Part shown: positions 52,001 through 59,760 of the stretch, in pieces
Layout: each line of letters begins with the position of its first letter
Numbering within the stretch: position 1 is the first letter of the stretch
Assembly (NCBI RefSeq): GCF_900115015.1
Contig: NZ_FOUZ01000015.1
Coordinates: 1-64,000, forward strand
DNA: 64,000 nt
Reading direction: 5' to 3'
Source: Algoriella xinjiangensis
GTDB taxonomy: Bacteria > Bacteroidota > Bacteroidia > Flavobacteriales > Weeksellaceae
Program-made: the position numbers and the translations under genes
Notes under the pieces: model-generated
Database searches by the model: none
Told to the model about the DNA's origin: nothing
What the model saw: only the letters and a program-made list of their open reading frames with translations

Positions 52001-55000
52001 CCATTTTTCTTTTGCGCCCGGCGTCAATTTATCGCGTAAAACTTCAGCCGTAACTTTCAATGTTTTATTGGTAAATGGAACAATTAATTGTAAACTTCCT
52101 GATTGAATGTCATTAAATTTTGTCATCACATAATTCACGTAAATTCCACCACGATAATCTTCTTTGATTGGAATTTGAATAGATGATTTTTTATTTAATT
52201 CGATAAAACCTTTGTCAATAATTTTCTGATTCGCTTCTACTTCATAATACACATACGCATCTTTTGCGCCCGATTTGAAGTCAATTTTTGCAACATCATT
52301 TGGCTCATACGATGTTTTATTTTGCGAAACAGATAACAGTGTCTTAATTTCATTTGCTTTTTTCTCATTCGAAACATAAATCAAACGGTCAACTTCTACT
52401 TTTTGCGTTCCATCTAGCACAAAACCTTTTACCACATAATAACCTTCTTCTAAATCATTTGCTTGGTTAAATTTTATTTCATTCGAAACTTTGGTATCAA
52501 AATCAGCTTCAAAAACCTTTTTATTAGTTGACCATGTTTTTGGATTCATTTCATCGCCATAGGGTTCATTCGGAAATAATTTCTTGAATTCTTCCTTCGA
52601 ATAAAAATTATAATCTGTTGTATATTTTTGACGACGCAAAACTTCTTTTGGAGCGTTTAACGAATAAATTTCGATATGACCTTTTCCATCTAATTTAGCA
52701 TCATTCAAGTTTTTTACTTCAACTTTAATTACTTTTAAATCGTCTGATTTTGTTTTATCATTTACCAAAACATTCAACACCATTCGTGTATCACCAACTT
52801 TTACAGAAGACGTTGTCGACTGCGTTTCACCGTTAATATCGGTTACATTAACCTCTACAAAATAGTTGTACGTTCGTGTTTCATCTTTCTTTTTATCCGA
52901 TGCAGGTTTTGCAATAAAATCAAACGAAAATTTACCCGAAGCATCAGTTACTTTTTCGCCAAATGTAATTTCTTCTCGTTGTCCACGACCAGCTGGAATT
53001 GAACGATACCAAGGCCAAAACGTAAAAATCTCTTGACGATAAACGCGGTAATTTACTTTTGCATTATCTATATTTGCACCCGAAAAAGCAATTGCTTTTC
53101 CGTCTACTACAACTTTATCATTTAAACTATAAACGCCTTTGTTATCCTCTATTTCTACTTCAAATTTTGGACGTTTGTACTCTTCTACTTTAAATGAATA
53201 ATAACCAATTTGTCTTGAATTTTCATTCGCAATTACAGAAAAATTACCGGTTAAACCAGAAGCTGGTAATACAAAATTTCCGTTTGCAGAACCAAATTCA
53301 TTTGTCTTTAATTCTATTTTAGAAACTTCTTTTCCATTCACATCATTTAAAACAAATGTCAACTTCTTATTTACTAAAACTTGTCTATTTTTATCTTTCG
53401 AATTGTATAAAATTCCTTTAAAGTAAACAGTTTGTCCTGGGCGATAAATCGCACGATCTGTAAAAATCTTTACTTGATTAATTGCGTCTTCTTCATCGTA
53501 ATTGTTATCATAAACATAAGACGAATAAATTGCGTTTTCGTTTTTTACACGGTATTCAAAATTTTGCCATTTTGTTGGAATAATAATTTCTCCGTTTTTA
53601 TCAGAAACAACTATTTTTTTATCATCTTTTACATTGTAATTAGAACGATTTAAAATCTCTACAGATACATTTTTTTCTGGTTTTCCAGATTCGCGATCTA
53701 CAACCGAAATTTTATCATTCAATACATTCAACGCATATTTTGTAGCGGCAATATCAATATAATCTACCTCATCTTTCGATTTCAGGTTAAATGTTTGATC
53801 TGGAGAAAACAAAACGATGTAACGCCCGTTTTCCAAAGGATTTAATTTAACAACCGATGCGTGAAATTGATAATCATCAAACGATTTTAAATCAATCGCA
53901 TATTCATTTACAACTTTCAACGTATTTAAGAAATTTTGCGCTTCTTTTAAACGATTGTCGTTATAAACATACAATGCATCTTGCTTTTCATTATCCTCAA
54001 AACCGACATTATAAGCCAAAACTTTTACATAAATCTTGTCTAAATTTTTATGCGAAATTTTAATTGGCGCATTTTTATTTTCGGTGATATATTTTTCTGC
54101 TTCAATTTTAAATTCTTTTGAATTGATTTTAGCAATTAAAGTATCAATCGATTTTTTTTCTGAAGATGTTGGATATAATTGATTAATCTTTTTCTGAATG
54201 TCAAAAATTTGGTTAATATTTTCTAATTTATTTTCTTCTAAATCATATAAATCTGTTGCCAAAGACGAATAAACATACGCAGAATACCATGCTTGTGGAT
54301 ATTTTGTAGCCAAAGATTTCTTTTGATTAACAAAATCTGAAGACGAAATATTGCTGTTCTTATAATTCAATAAATTCAGTTCATTGTACAAAACTGCATT
54401 TTGATTATTTTGCTTTTGATTGATTGAAATCAACTCATTATAAAGTTCTATTTTTTTCGCTTTATTATCATCTTCAGTCAAATAATTGATATAATCGTAC
54501 ACCAAAACGTCATAAATAGTTGGCGTTAAATCGGCCTGTAATTGCGTTTGTTTTTTATCATTGCTAAAATTCAGAATAGTTTTCCAATTGCCTACTTTTT
54601 CATTCAACAATACATTTTTATCAGCAATAGATTTCGAAAAATTTGCATTGATTGTTTTTGTAAATGTTTCTTCAGTCCAAAATCTTACATCATTCGACGT
54701 TTGATTTTCGACATTTGTACGTTTCTGTATTGTCCATCTATTTTCGTTAAAATACAATTGATACAATTGCGCTAAATACGAACTAACGATGGCGTCTTTT
54801 ACTTTTGATTTTCCGTCAATTTCTTTTTTGAAAGCATCAAAAACAAAATTAACATCGTCTGTTTCATCAGAAGTTGCAACTTTTATTTTTGCTTCGTAAA
54901 ACAAGGCTTTTATTATGCTTTGCTCGTTATTTTGTTTTCTTGATAAAGTTTTTACTTCATCAATTTTTGGTTGGATTGATTTAAATTGACCTTCTTGCAT

Positions 55001-55099
55001 TTGTTGGTCAATTTCTTTCCACTTTTGATCAATCGAAGGAGATTGAGCCATAAGCAATGGATTTATTAGGATGGTTAAAAAAAACAGAAACTGTTTCAT
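49025..55099 (-). CDS. alpha-2-macroglobulin-family protein with a TonB-receptor plug-like domain
   Basis: A protein of 2024 residues with a signal peptide (ending LLMAQ). Order: a helical N-terminal region (about 20-350); macroglobulin domains including an MG2 block TDRAIYRPGQTVYFKG near 555; then about 1165-1245 a plug-like domain as in SusC-type TonB receptors (VTVRG with Arg1180, ALYVIDGVVYD, LKDAAATALYGSRGANGV, ITTKKG ending at 1243). The alpha-2-macroglobulin core follows, starting ETAFFYPNLKTD at Glu1259 and SPESLTEWKFMA. The thioester motif CAEQ is intact (Cys1485-Gln1488). Family members trap proteases by covalent thioester capture. The plug domain replaces or fills the place where the bait region lies in animal relatives. 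No beta-barrel follows it. No pbpC, the usual bacterial partner, is adjacent. Confidence 0.9.
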   Translation of the reverse strand: MKQFLFFLTILINPLLMAQSPSIDQKWKEIDQQMQEGQFKSIQPKIDEVKTLSRKQNNEQSIIKALFYEAKIKVATSDETDDVNFVFDAFKKEIDGKSKVKDAIVSSYLAQLYQLYFNENRWTIQKRTNVENQTSNDVRFWTEETFTKTINANFSKSIADKNVLLNEKVGNWKTILNFSNDKKQTQLQADLTPTIYDVLVYDYINYLTEDDNKAKKIELYNELISINQKQNNQNAVLYNELNLLNYKNSNISSSDFVNQKKSLATKYPQAWYSAYVYSSLATDLYDLEENKLENINQIFDIQKKINQLYPTSSEKKSIDTLIAKINSKEFKIEAEKYITENKNAPIKISHKNLDKIYVKVLAYNVGFEDNEKQDALYVYNDNRLKEAQNFLNTLKVVNEYAIDLKSFDDYQFHASVVKLNPLENGRYIVLFSPDQTFNLKSKDEVDYIDIAATKYALNVLNDKISVVDRESGKPEKNVSVEILNRSNYNVKDDKKIVVSDKNGEIIIPTKWQNFEYRVKNENAIYSSYVYDNNYDEEDAINQVKIFTDRAIYRPGQTVYFKGILYNSKDKNRQVLVNKKLTFVLNDVNGKEVSKIELKTNEFGSANGNFVLPASGLTGNFSVIANENSRQIGYYSFKVEEYKRPKFEVEIEDNKGVYSLNDKVVVDGKAIAFSGANIDNAKVNYRVYRQEIFTFWPWYRSIPAGRGQREEITFGEKVTDASGKFSFDFIAKPASDKKKDETRTYNYFVEVNVTDINGETQSTTSSVKVGDTRMVLNVLVNDKTKSDDLKVIKVEVKNLNDAKLDGKGHIEIYSLNAPKEVLRRQKYTTDYNFYSKEEFKKLFPNEPYGDEMNPKTWSTNKKVFEADFDTKVSNEIKFNQANDLEEGYYVVKGFVLDGTQKVEVDRLIYVSNEKKANEIKTLLSVSQNKTSYEPNDVAKIDFKSGAKDAYVYYEVEANQKIIDKGFIELNKKSSIQIPIKEDYRGGIYVNYVMTKFNDIQSGSLQLIVPFTNKTLKVTAEVLRDKLTPGAKEKWQLKIEGPNKDKVSAEILAGMYDASLDQFASNSLSFDVYDITNQRRYNPFNLSQFYTINSSRTIYNQDRYNFYSNGYTGADLYLFDFGFNQYRMKNRMMKSVAPSANINRDGNESSPQDGGGPVLKESDSFYVTKSSYNLGANTVTVRGASSIDSNFNALYVIDGVVYDKMPDNINEEDIQNINVLKDAAATALYGSRGANGVIVITTKKGANAALDNVKARTNLNETAFFYPNLKTDANGNVIIEFTSPESLTEWKFMAIAHTTDLKTGYLEQNVRTQKDLMVVPNMPRFLREGDQISISSKINNLSDKVLNGSAKLMLFDAFTNQPIDAEFKLNNAIQNFEVAKGNSTQVTWTINVPKNISAVVYRVVASAGDFSDGEESALPILTNRMLVTETMPIYVKEGQSKTFQLDHLATNKSTTLDNFKLTFEMTTNPIWYAIFSLPYLREYPYECAEQVFSRLYGNMISEKVINSNPKIKAVFDDWNKKGELKSKLQLNQELKNIILEETPWVKNAESEEEQMKQIAVLFQLNQMQTEMKSAFQKLSDKQQSNGGFAWFEGGRPNEYITTHIVAGFGNLNKMEVNYKAFDIDVNPLIKKAIQFMDDENLKRFKEFKKDQKSFKEVTYSDGLHYLYARSFFLEQYPMSAELTEMKTAMLKNLNDTKLDISLQQKAMAALVMNRFGMQNEAKIVVNSVKERAVLSDEMGMYWKENQPGWFWYQAPVETQALLIEAFDEVTKDVKSVEEMKVWLLKNRQTNQWNSTKATTKAVYALMNTGKSWIDADKGIVVKIGNKNLDLDKNAQAGSGYVKTSWNKNEIKPEMGKVEVSKSSPGVAWGAVYWQYFEDLDQIKSSETGIKFNKKLYIKQNSDKGPILKEITTATPIKVGDIVTVRLEISVDRNMQFVHIKDMRASGFEPVNVLSGYKWKGEFGYYESTRDAATNFFSDYMRKGTYVFEYDLKANNAGNFSNGITSMQNMYAPELSAQSEGIRVEIK

Positions 55100-55184
55100 A
55101 GTGATATTTTATAAGTAGATGCAAGTTACAGAAAAATGGTTGGTTGTGAATGATAAATAAACTTCAAATTGTTGTGTTACAAGC

Positions 55185-55217
55185 AAAAAAAATCTGAATG
55201 TTGCCATTCAGATTTTT
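55185..55217 (-). terminator. intrinsic terminator after the PRiA4-ORF3-like gene
   Basis: A 13-bp stem (55188-55200 with 55205-55217), loop TTGC, with an A tract on the plus strand that gives a U tract on the minus strand. It ends the cca transcript unit. Confidence 0.83.
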
Positions 55218-55239
55218 GATATATAATATTTTTTGCTCT

Positions 55240-55752
55240 TTATAAATCTTCGACATCAATGTCGTCGTCCATTTGAAGATCATTTAATTCTGCATCGTCT
55301 GCAAAATCCATTTCGTCTTCATCTTCTAAATCAACAATTAAGTCTTTTTTAGGTGCTTTTAAAGGCATCGATCCAAAACGGTAAACTGTTAATGGGTAAT
55401 TTAAAACTGCTGGTTTATCTTCTATCGAAACTAATTCGGCAACAAATGTCCACATTTCCATAAAATCATATAAAAACATCATTCGATCACCTTCTAATGC
55501 GAATGCTTCTTTGATATAAAAATCTGCCATTGTTTCATCTGTACCATCATCAGACATATCCTCTAAGGGAATTTCTTTTGCCTGATTTCCATCTTCATCT
55601 AATTCATAAAACGAAGCCAATTCCTCTCCTTGTAAACTAAAGGCACTAATAATCCCTTTGTACAAAGTAAATAGAGTTTGTCGCTCTTTAATTTCTATGT
55701 CTCTAAAAACATCCTCTTTTGCGTCAAGGAAAACACGAATTTTATATATCAC
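55240..55752 (-). CDS. PRiA4-ORF3-like protein
   Basis: A protein of 170 residues. The N-terminal IYKIRVFLDAKEDVFRDIEI and middle FLYDFMEMWTFVAELVSIE resemble the plasmid pRiA4b ORF-3-like family, sometimes labelled as an IS1096 passenger (TnpR-like) protein. The label does not mean a transposon here: I see no inverted repeats or transposase around it. The last 40 residues are strongly acidic (EDEDEMDFADDAELNDLQMDDDIDVEDL), which may bind a basic partner. The gene follows cca with a 3-base gap, so they are cotranscribed. Function unknown. Confidence 0.8.
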   Translation of the reverse strand: MIYKIRVFLDAKEDVFRDIEIKERQTLFTLYKGIISAFSLQGEELASFYELDEDGNQAKEIPLEDMSDDGTDETMADFYIKEAFALEGDRMMFLYDFMEMWTFVAELVSIEDKPAVLNYPLTVYRFGSMPLKAPKKDLIVDLEDEDEMDFADDAELNDLQMDDDIDVEDL

Positions 55753-55755
55753 TTT

Positions 55756-57177
55756 CTAAATATTTTTCGGTACCAAATTTAAATCTTTTCCAATATTAAT
55801 TACAAATTCTAATGCAGAATTATAATTATTTTCTACCTCGCCTTCTAAAATAGCCTCTTTTATTGCATTTTTTAGAATACCAATCTCTTTTCCGGGTTTA
55901 ATATCAAAGATTTCCATGATTTGTTCGCCCGAAATTGGAGGTTGAAAATTACGAACTCTGTCGCGTTCTTCAACATCTTTTATTTTTTGATCAACCACTT
56001 CAAAATTTTGCTTGAAACGTTTTTGTTTCTTTTCATTTTTTGTTGTGATATCTGCTTTGCATAACGTAATTAGATCTTCAAAATCCTCGCCAGCATCAAA
56101 TAATAAACGACGTAATGCAGAATCTGTTGCATCGTCTGTAACTACAGCAATTGGACGAGAACTCATCATCACCAATTTTTGTACATATTTCATTTGATTA
56201 CCTAACGGTAATTTTAATCGTCTAAATAGTTTTACAACCATTTTAGCGCCTACAAATTCGTGCGAATGAAAAGTCCAACCAACTTTTTTATCAAAACGTT
56301 TTGTAACTGCTTTACCAATATCATGTAAAAGTGCCGCCCAACGCAACCAAACGTTGTCTGTGTTTACAGAAATATTATCGACAACCTCTAATGTATGGTA
56401 AAAATTATCTTTATGTTTTTGCCCTTCTACTTCTTCTATTCCTTTTAGGGCAATTAATTCTGGCAAAATATGCTGCAATAATCCTGATTGCTCTAATAAT
56501 AAAAGACCAACAGATGGTTTGTCTGTCATCATTATTTTTTGAAACTCGTCCATCACACGTTCAAAAGAAACAATGTTAATACGATCTGCATTATCAATAA
56601 TTGCTTGAAATGAAGCTTCCTCAATCTCAAAACCCAATTGAGCCGCAAAACGAATGGCGCGCATCATACGCAAAGGATCATCAGAATACGTTACATTAGG
56701 CTCTAACGGCGTACGAAGAATTTTATTTTCTAAATCTTCTACTCCATTAAAAGGGTCTAATAATTCGCCAAAAGTATCTTTATTCATTGAAATTGCCAAT
56801 GTATTAATCGTAAAATCGCGGCGTTTTTGATCGTCTTCTAACGTACCATCTTCTACATGCGGCTTACGACTATCTTCCGAATAACTTTCTTTGCGAGCGC
56901 CTACAAACTCAAGTTCTATATTATTGTATTTAAACATTGCTGTACCGAAACGTTTAAAAACAGAAACTTGTGAAGTATTTCCTAATTTATTTGATAATTC
57001 TTTAGCCAATAAAATACCGTTACCAACGGTTACAAAATCGATGTCTTTCTTTTGACCACGATTTAATAAATAATCGCGCACAAAACCACCTACTACATAA
57101 GTTTCTTGATTGATTTGATCAGCAACTTCTGTAACAGCTTTAAATATTGGATTTGATACGGCTTCTAAGATTTTCAT
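55756..57177 (-). CDS. cca: CCA tRNA nucleotidyltransferase with HD domain
   Basis: A protein of 473 residues of the class II nucleotidyltransferase fold. The head has GGFVRD near residues 31-36 and the catalytic DIDFV; the neck contains the RRDFTINTLA motif that dictates CCA addition, and an ERVMDEFQK segment. An HD domain follows with LLHDIGKA near residue 288, and a C-terminal tail. It adds or repairs the 3'-CCA end of tRNA. The fused HD domain is common in Bacteroidota. A -7 box ends five bases before the start codon, so the mRNA may be leaderless. Confidence 0.94.
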   Translation of the reverse strand: MKILEAVSNPIFKAVTEVADQINQETYVVGGFVRDYLLNRGQKKDIDFVTVGNGILLAKELSNKLGNTSQVSVFKRFGTAMFKYNNIELEFVGARKESYSEDSRKPHVEDGTLEDDQKRRDFTINTLAISMNKDTFGELLDPFNGVEDLENKILRTPLEPNVTYSDDPLRMMRAIRFAAQLGFEIEEASFQAIIDNADRINIVSFERVMDEFQKIMMTDKPSVGLLLLEQSGLLQHILPELIALKGIEEVEGQKHKDNFYHTLEVVDNISVNTDNVWLRWAALLHDIGKAVTKRFDKKVGWTFHSHEFVGAKMVVKLFRRLKLPLGNQMKYVQKLVMMSSRPIAVVTDDATDSALRRLLFDAGEDFEDLITLCKADITTKNEKKQKRFKQNFEVVDQKIKDVEERDRVRNFQPPISGEQIMEIFDIKPGKEIGILKNAIKEAILEGEVENNYNSALEFVINIGKDLNLVPKNI

Positions 57178-57181
57178 TTTG

Positions 57182-57189
57182 CAAAAGTA
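57182..57189 (-). promoter_or_regulatory. candidate -7 box next to the cca start codon
   Basis: The minus strand reads TACTTTTG, an exact TAnnTTTG match, ending four bases before the cca ATG. Transcription would begin at or just past the start codon. A longer transcript from the upstream tsaC-like gene is the alternative. Confidence 0.45.
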
Positions 57190-57209
57190 AAAGTTTTGTA
57201 ATAAAAAAA

Positions 57210-57767
57210 CTAGTCTCTAATAACTTTTACTTCGTTATCTAGACCTAATTTAATTATTGTGGATGCTGTGAACTGTGGTCGAAAAGTTTTTGCTTCGTCT
57301 ACAACAAAATCAACTCGCTCTATTACAGCAGGATTCATTTCCGAAAATATTTTTGGAGAAATTTCTCCCGATAAATTTGCAGATGTAGAAACTAACGGTC
57401 CTCCTAATTTACCTATAATTTTTTTACAAAAAAGATCATCTGTTAACCGAATTGCGATTGTATTATCGTCCGCAACAAGAGATTTAGGCAATCCTTTTGG
57501 CGCATCATAAATAATTGTCAACGGTGTTTCGTTAAGATCCATTAAATCCCAAGCCAATTCTGGTACTTCGACAATATCTTGTAACATTTTAGGAGAATCA
57601 ACCAAAATAATCAACGATTTAGATGATGGTCGATTTTTTATCTGATAAATTTTCTCAATTGCAGCTTCATTTTTTGCATCACAACCCAATCCCAAGATTG
57701 TATCTGTAGGATAAAGCATCGTTTCGCCTTGTTTTAGTTTTGCTACAATTTCGTTTATATCTGACAT
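57210..57767 (-). CDS. tsaC: L-threonylcarbamoyladenylate synthase (Sua5/TsaC family)
   Basis: A protein of 185 residues of the Sua5/YciO/YrdC fold. It uses threonine, bicarbonate and ATP to make the carbamoyl donor for t6A37 of tRNAs. Visible motifs are YPTDTILGLGCDA near residues 20-32, the KNR near 43, and the late STSANLSG. The frame opens 21 bases upstream, but the ATG at 57767 gives the standard start. It has no C-terminal Sua5 domain, so it is the short TsaC type. YciO cannot be fully excluded. It sits 32 bases upstream of cca, another tRNA gene. Confidence 0.88.
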   Translation of the reverse strand: MSDINEIVAKLKQGETMLYPTDTILGLGCDAKNEAAIEKIYQIKNRPSSKSLIILVDSPKMLQDIVEVPELAWDLMDLNETPLTIIYDAPKGLPKSLVADDNTIAIRLTDDLFCKKIIGKLGGPLVSTSANLSGEISPKIFSEMNPAVIERVDFVVDEAKTFRPQFTASTIIKLGLDNEVKVIRD

Positions 57768-57949
57768 TTTAAAAAATTTAAGTCGCAAAGTTAAAGCATC
57801 CTTTAGAAGTCTGGAAATTTATAGTTGTTTTATTTCCAAATAAATATTTTTTCAAGAATAAAATAGTTGAAATTCAAAAACTAAATCTTCCTCTATTATA
57901 TTATTTGCTAATAAAATATTCTTTAATTTAGTAGCAAATTTAAATAATT

Positions 57950-58891
57950 ATGAAAATAACAATAATTTCTTATGATAATTGGGGTTTAAATAAAAAATTA
58001 GTGAATTTCTTGAAAAACGAAAAAAAACATGAAGTTATTCATATTGATTTTCATTCATTTAAATACAAATATTCAAGCGTTTTCTCAAAAATTTACAATT
58101 TTATACTAAAAACATTTTTTCAGAAAAATTTAAAAAATATTTATTACGGTGACGAAATTTTAAAAATACTTAAGACAAATGATAAACAAGATTTAATTCT
58201 TACAATAAAAGGTGATTTTATTGATGTAAATGCTATAAAACAATTTAAAAATTATTCAAAAAAATCAATTGCTTTTTTTAATGATTCCTCTACTAGATGT
58301 CCTAAAATAAAAAAAGTTCATTCCTATTTTGATAAATCTTTTTCTTTTGAAAAAGATGATTGTAAAAATTACAACATGCATTTTCTTACAAATTGGATTT
58401 ATACAAATTCATCAAACACTACCAATTATACTTATCAAATTTCTAACGTATCCTCTATGGACAAAAGATTTAATCTATTAAATAATCTATCTATAGAATT
58501 AAGTAAATTATCAATTAAATATAAATTTATTGTCTTAAAAAATAAAAAGAATTATAAAAGTACAAGTCTAGATATTATAGATCAAAAACTTTCTTTAGAG
58601 GAAATTAATAAATTAAACAACGAAAGTGAAACTCTTTTAGACATTAATCGTGAAAATCAAGAAGGGTTATCGTTTAGAATTTTTGAATCTTTAGGTTATA
58701 AAAAGAAATTAATTACAACAAATAAAGATATTATGAATTATGATTTTTATAATCCAAAAAACATTTATGTTATTGATAAAAAATTTCCCAAAATAGACGC
58801 TTCCTTTTTTAAAGAAAAATATGAAGATATTCCAACCGAAATACTAGAAAAATACACTATGAATGGTTGGTTTAATAAAATTACGAGCTAA
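57950..58891 (+). CDS. glycosyltransferase-like protein (uncertain)
   Basis: A protein of 313 residues with a GT-B look: an N-terminal ITIISYDNWGLNKKLVNFLK segment, and near the C-terminus DINRENQEGLSFRIFESLGYKKKLITTN, which resembles the donor-binding region of CgeB-like or polysaccharide biosynthesis glycosyltransferases. A KYKYSSVFSKIYNFILK stretch is basic and amphipathic. The protein is very rich in Asn, Lys and Ile, and its DNA is more AT-rich than its neighbours', as often in acquired surface-sugar genes. The sugar and acceptor cannot be read. Confidence 0.65.
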   Translation: MKITIISYDNWGLNKKLVNFLKNEKKHEVIHIDFHSFKYKYSSVFSKIYNFILKTFFQKNLKNIYYGDEILKILKTNDKQDLILTIKGDFIDVNAIKQFKNYSKKSIAFFNDSSTRCPKIKKVHSYFDKSFSFEKDDCKNYNMHFLTNWIYTNSSNTTNYTYQISNVSSMDKRFNLLNNLSIELSKLSIKYKFIVLKNKKNYKSTSLDIIDQKLSLEEINKLNNESETLLDINRENQEGLSFRIFESLGYKKKLITTNKDIMNYDFYNPKNIYVIDKKFPKIDASFFKEKYEDIPTEILEKYTMNGWFNKITS

Positions 58892-58906
58892 TTATTTAAA
58901 TAATTA

Positions 58907-58914
58907 TATCTTTG
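58907..58914 (+). promoter_or_regulatory. candidate -7 box for the Kdo-kinase-like gene
   Basis: TATCTTTG, an exact TAnnTTTG match, lies 56 bases before the ATG at 58971, just after the stop of the glycosyltransferase gene. It suggests separate transcription. Confidence 0.5.
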
Positions 58915-58970
58915 ACACTTCAAAATGAAATATCAGTTCATCATCAATTTCATTAAAAATTATTCATAAA

Positions 58971-59750
58971 ATGACACAAAAAATTGTTGTAAATAATAAT
59001 TTTCCGACTACAAAAAATGAAATCGAATCAATCATCGCTAATTTTGATTCGATTGACCAATATATCGCAAAAGGAACACGAAATTCAATCAAAAAAACGA
59101 CTTTAGAATCTGGTAAAATTACGACGATAAAATCGTTTAAAATTCCAAATATCGTTAATAAATTTGTGTACCGTTTTTTTAGAAAATCGAAAGCTCAACG
59201 TTCTTATGAATATGCAGAAAAGCTGATTAAATATAGTTTCAAAACACCTTATCCAATTGCTTTTGTCGAAAATAAAGCGACGATTTCTTTTTTAGATAGT
59301 TATTATTTTTGTGAATTAGTGGAAGCTGATTTAACGTATCGCGAATTAGTGGAAGTTGAAAATTGGCCAAATCGTGAAGAAATTTTGAAACAATTTACCA
59401 AATTCACTTTTGATTTACACGAAGCTGGAATAGAATTTCTAGATCATTCGCCAGGAAATACGCTGATAAAGCAAGTTGACGATAATAAATATGAATTCTA
59501 TTTGGTTGATTTAAACCGAATGAACTTTCACAATTCGATGGATTTTGATCAACGAATGAAGAATTTTTCTCGCCTTACACCGTATAAAAATATGGTTGAA
59601 ATTATGGCAAAAGAATATGCCAAATTATACAACAAAACCGAGCAAGAAACAAGTGATAAAATGTGGTTTTATACGGAAGAATTTCAGCTGAAATTTCAAT
59701 TAAAACAAGCTCGTAAAAAGAAACTAAAAGCCTTAATTGGTAAAAAATAA
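58971..59750 (+). CDS. LPS core kinase-like protein (Kdo/heptose kinase family)
   Basis: A protein of 259 residues of the WaaP/InaA/KdkA-like kinase fold, with a basic N-terminal ATP site (TTIKSFKIPNIVNKFVYRFFRKSKAQRSYEYAE). The catalytic loop is FLDHSPGNTLI with Asp158 and Asn163, and the metal-binding Asp180 lies in VDLNRM. Family members phosphorylate Kdo or heptose of lipid A-core. The order next to glycosyltransferase genes supports an envelope role. The acceptor remains open. It is convergent with the GHMP-kinase gene, with 10 bases between stops. Confidence 0.83.
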   Translation: MTQKIVVNNNFPTTKNEIESIIANFDSIDQYIAKGTRNSIKKTTLESGKITTIKSFKIPNIVNKFVYRFFRKSKAQRSYEYAEKLIKYSFKTPYPIAFVENKATISFLDSYYFCELVEADLTYRELVEVENWPNREEILKQFTKFTFDLHEAGIEFLDHSPGNTLIKQVDDNKYEFYLVDLNRMNFHNSMDFDQRMKNFSRLTPYKNMVEIMAKEYAKLYNKTEQETSDKMWFYTEEFQLKFQLKQARKKKLKALIGKK

Positions 59751-59760
59751 ATAAAATTGA

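Noticed and set aside
49126-54775. Several short open frames antisense to the alpha-2-macroglobulin gene
   Set aside because: They are shadow frames of one long coding sequence with no recognisable domain.
55240-55752. Transposon gene, from the family label IS1096 passenger
   Set aside because: No inverted repeats, transposase or target duplication nearby; cotranscribed with cca.
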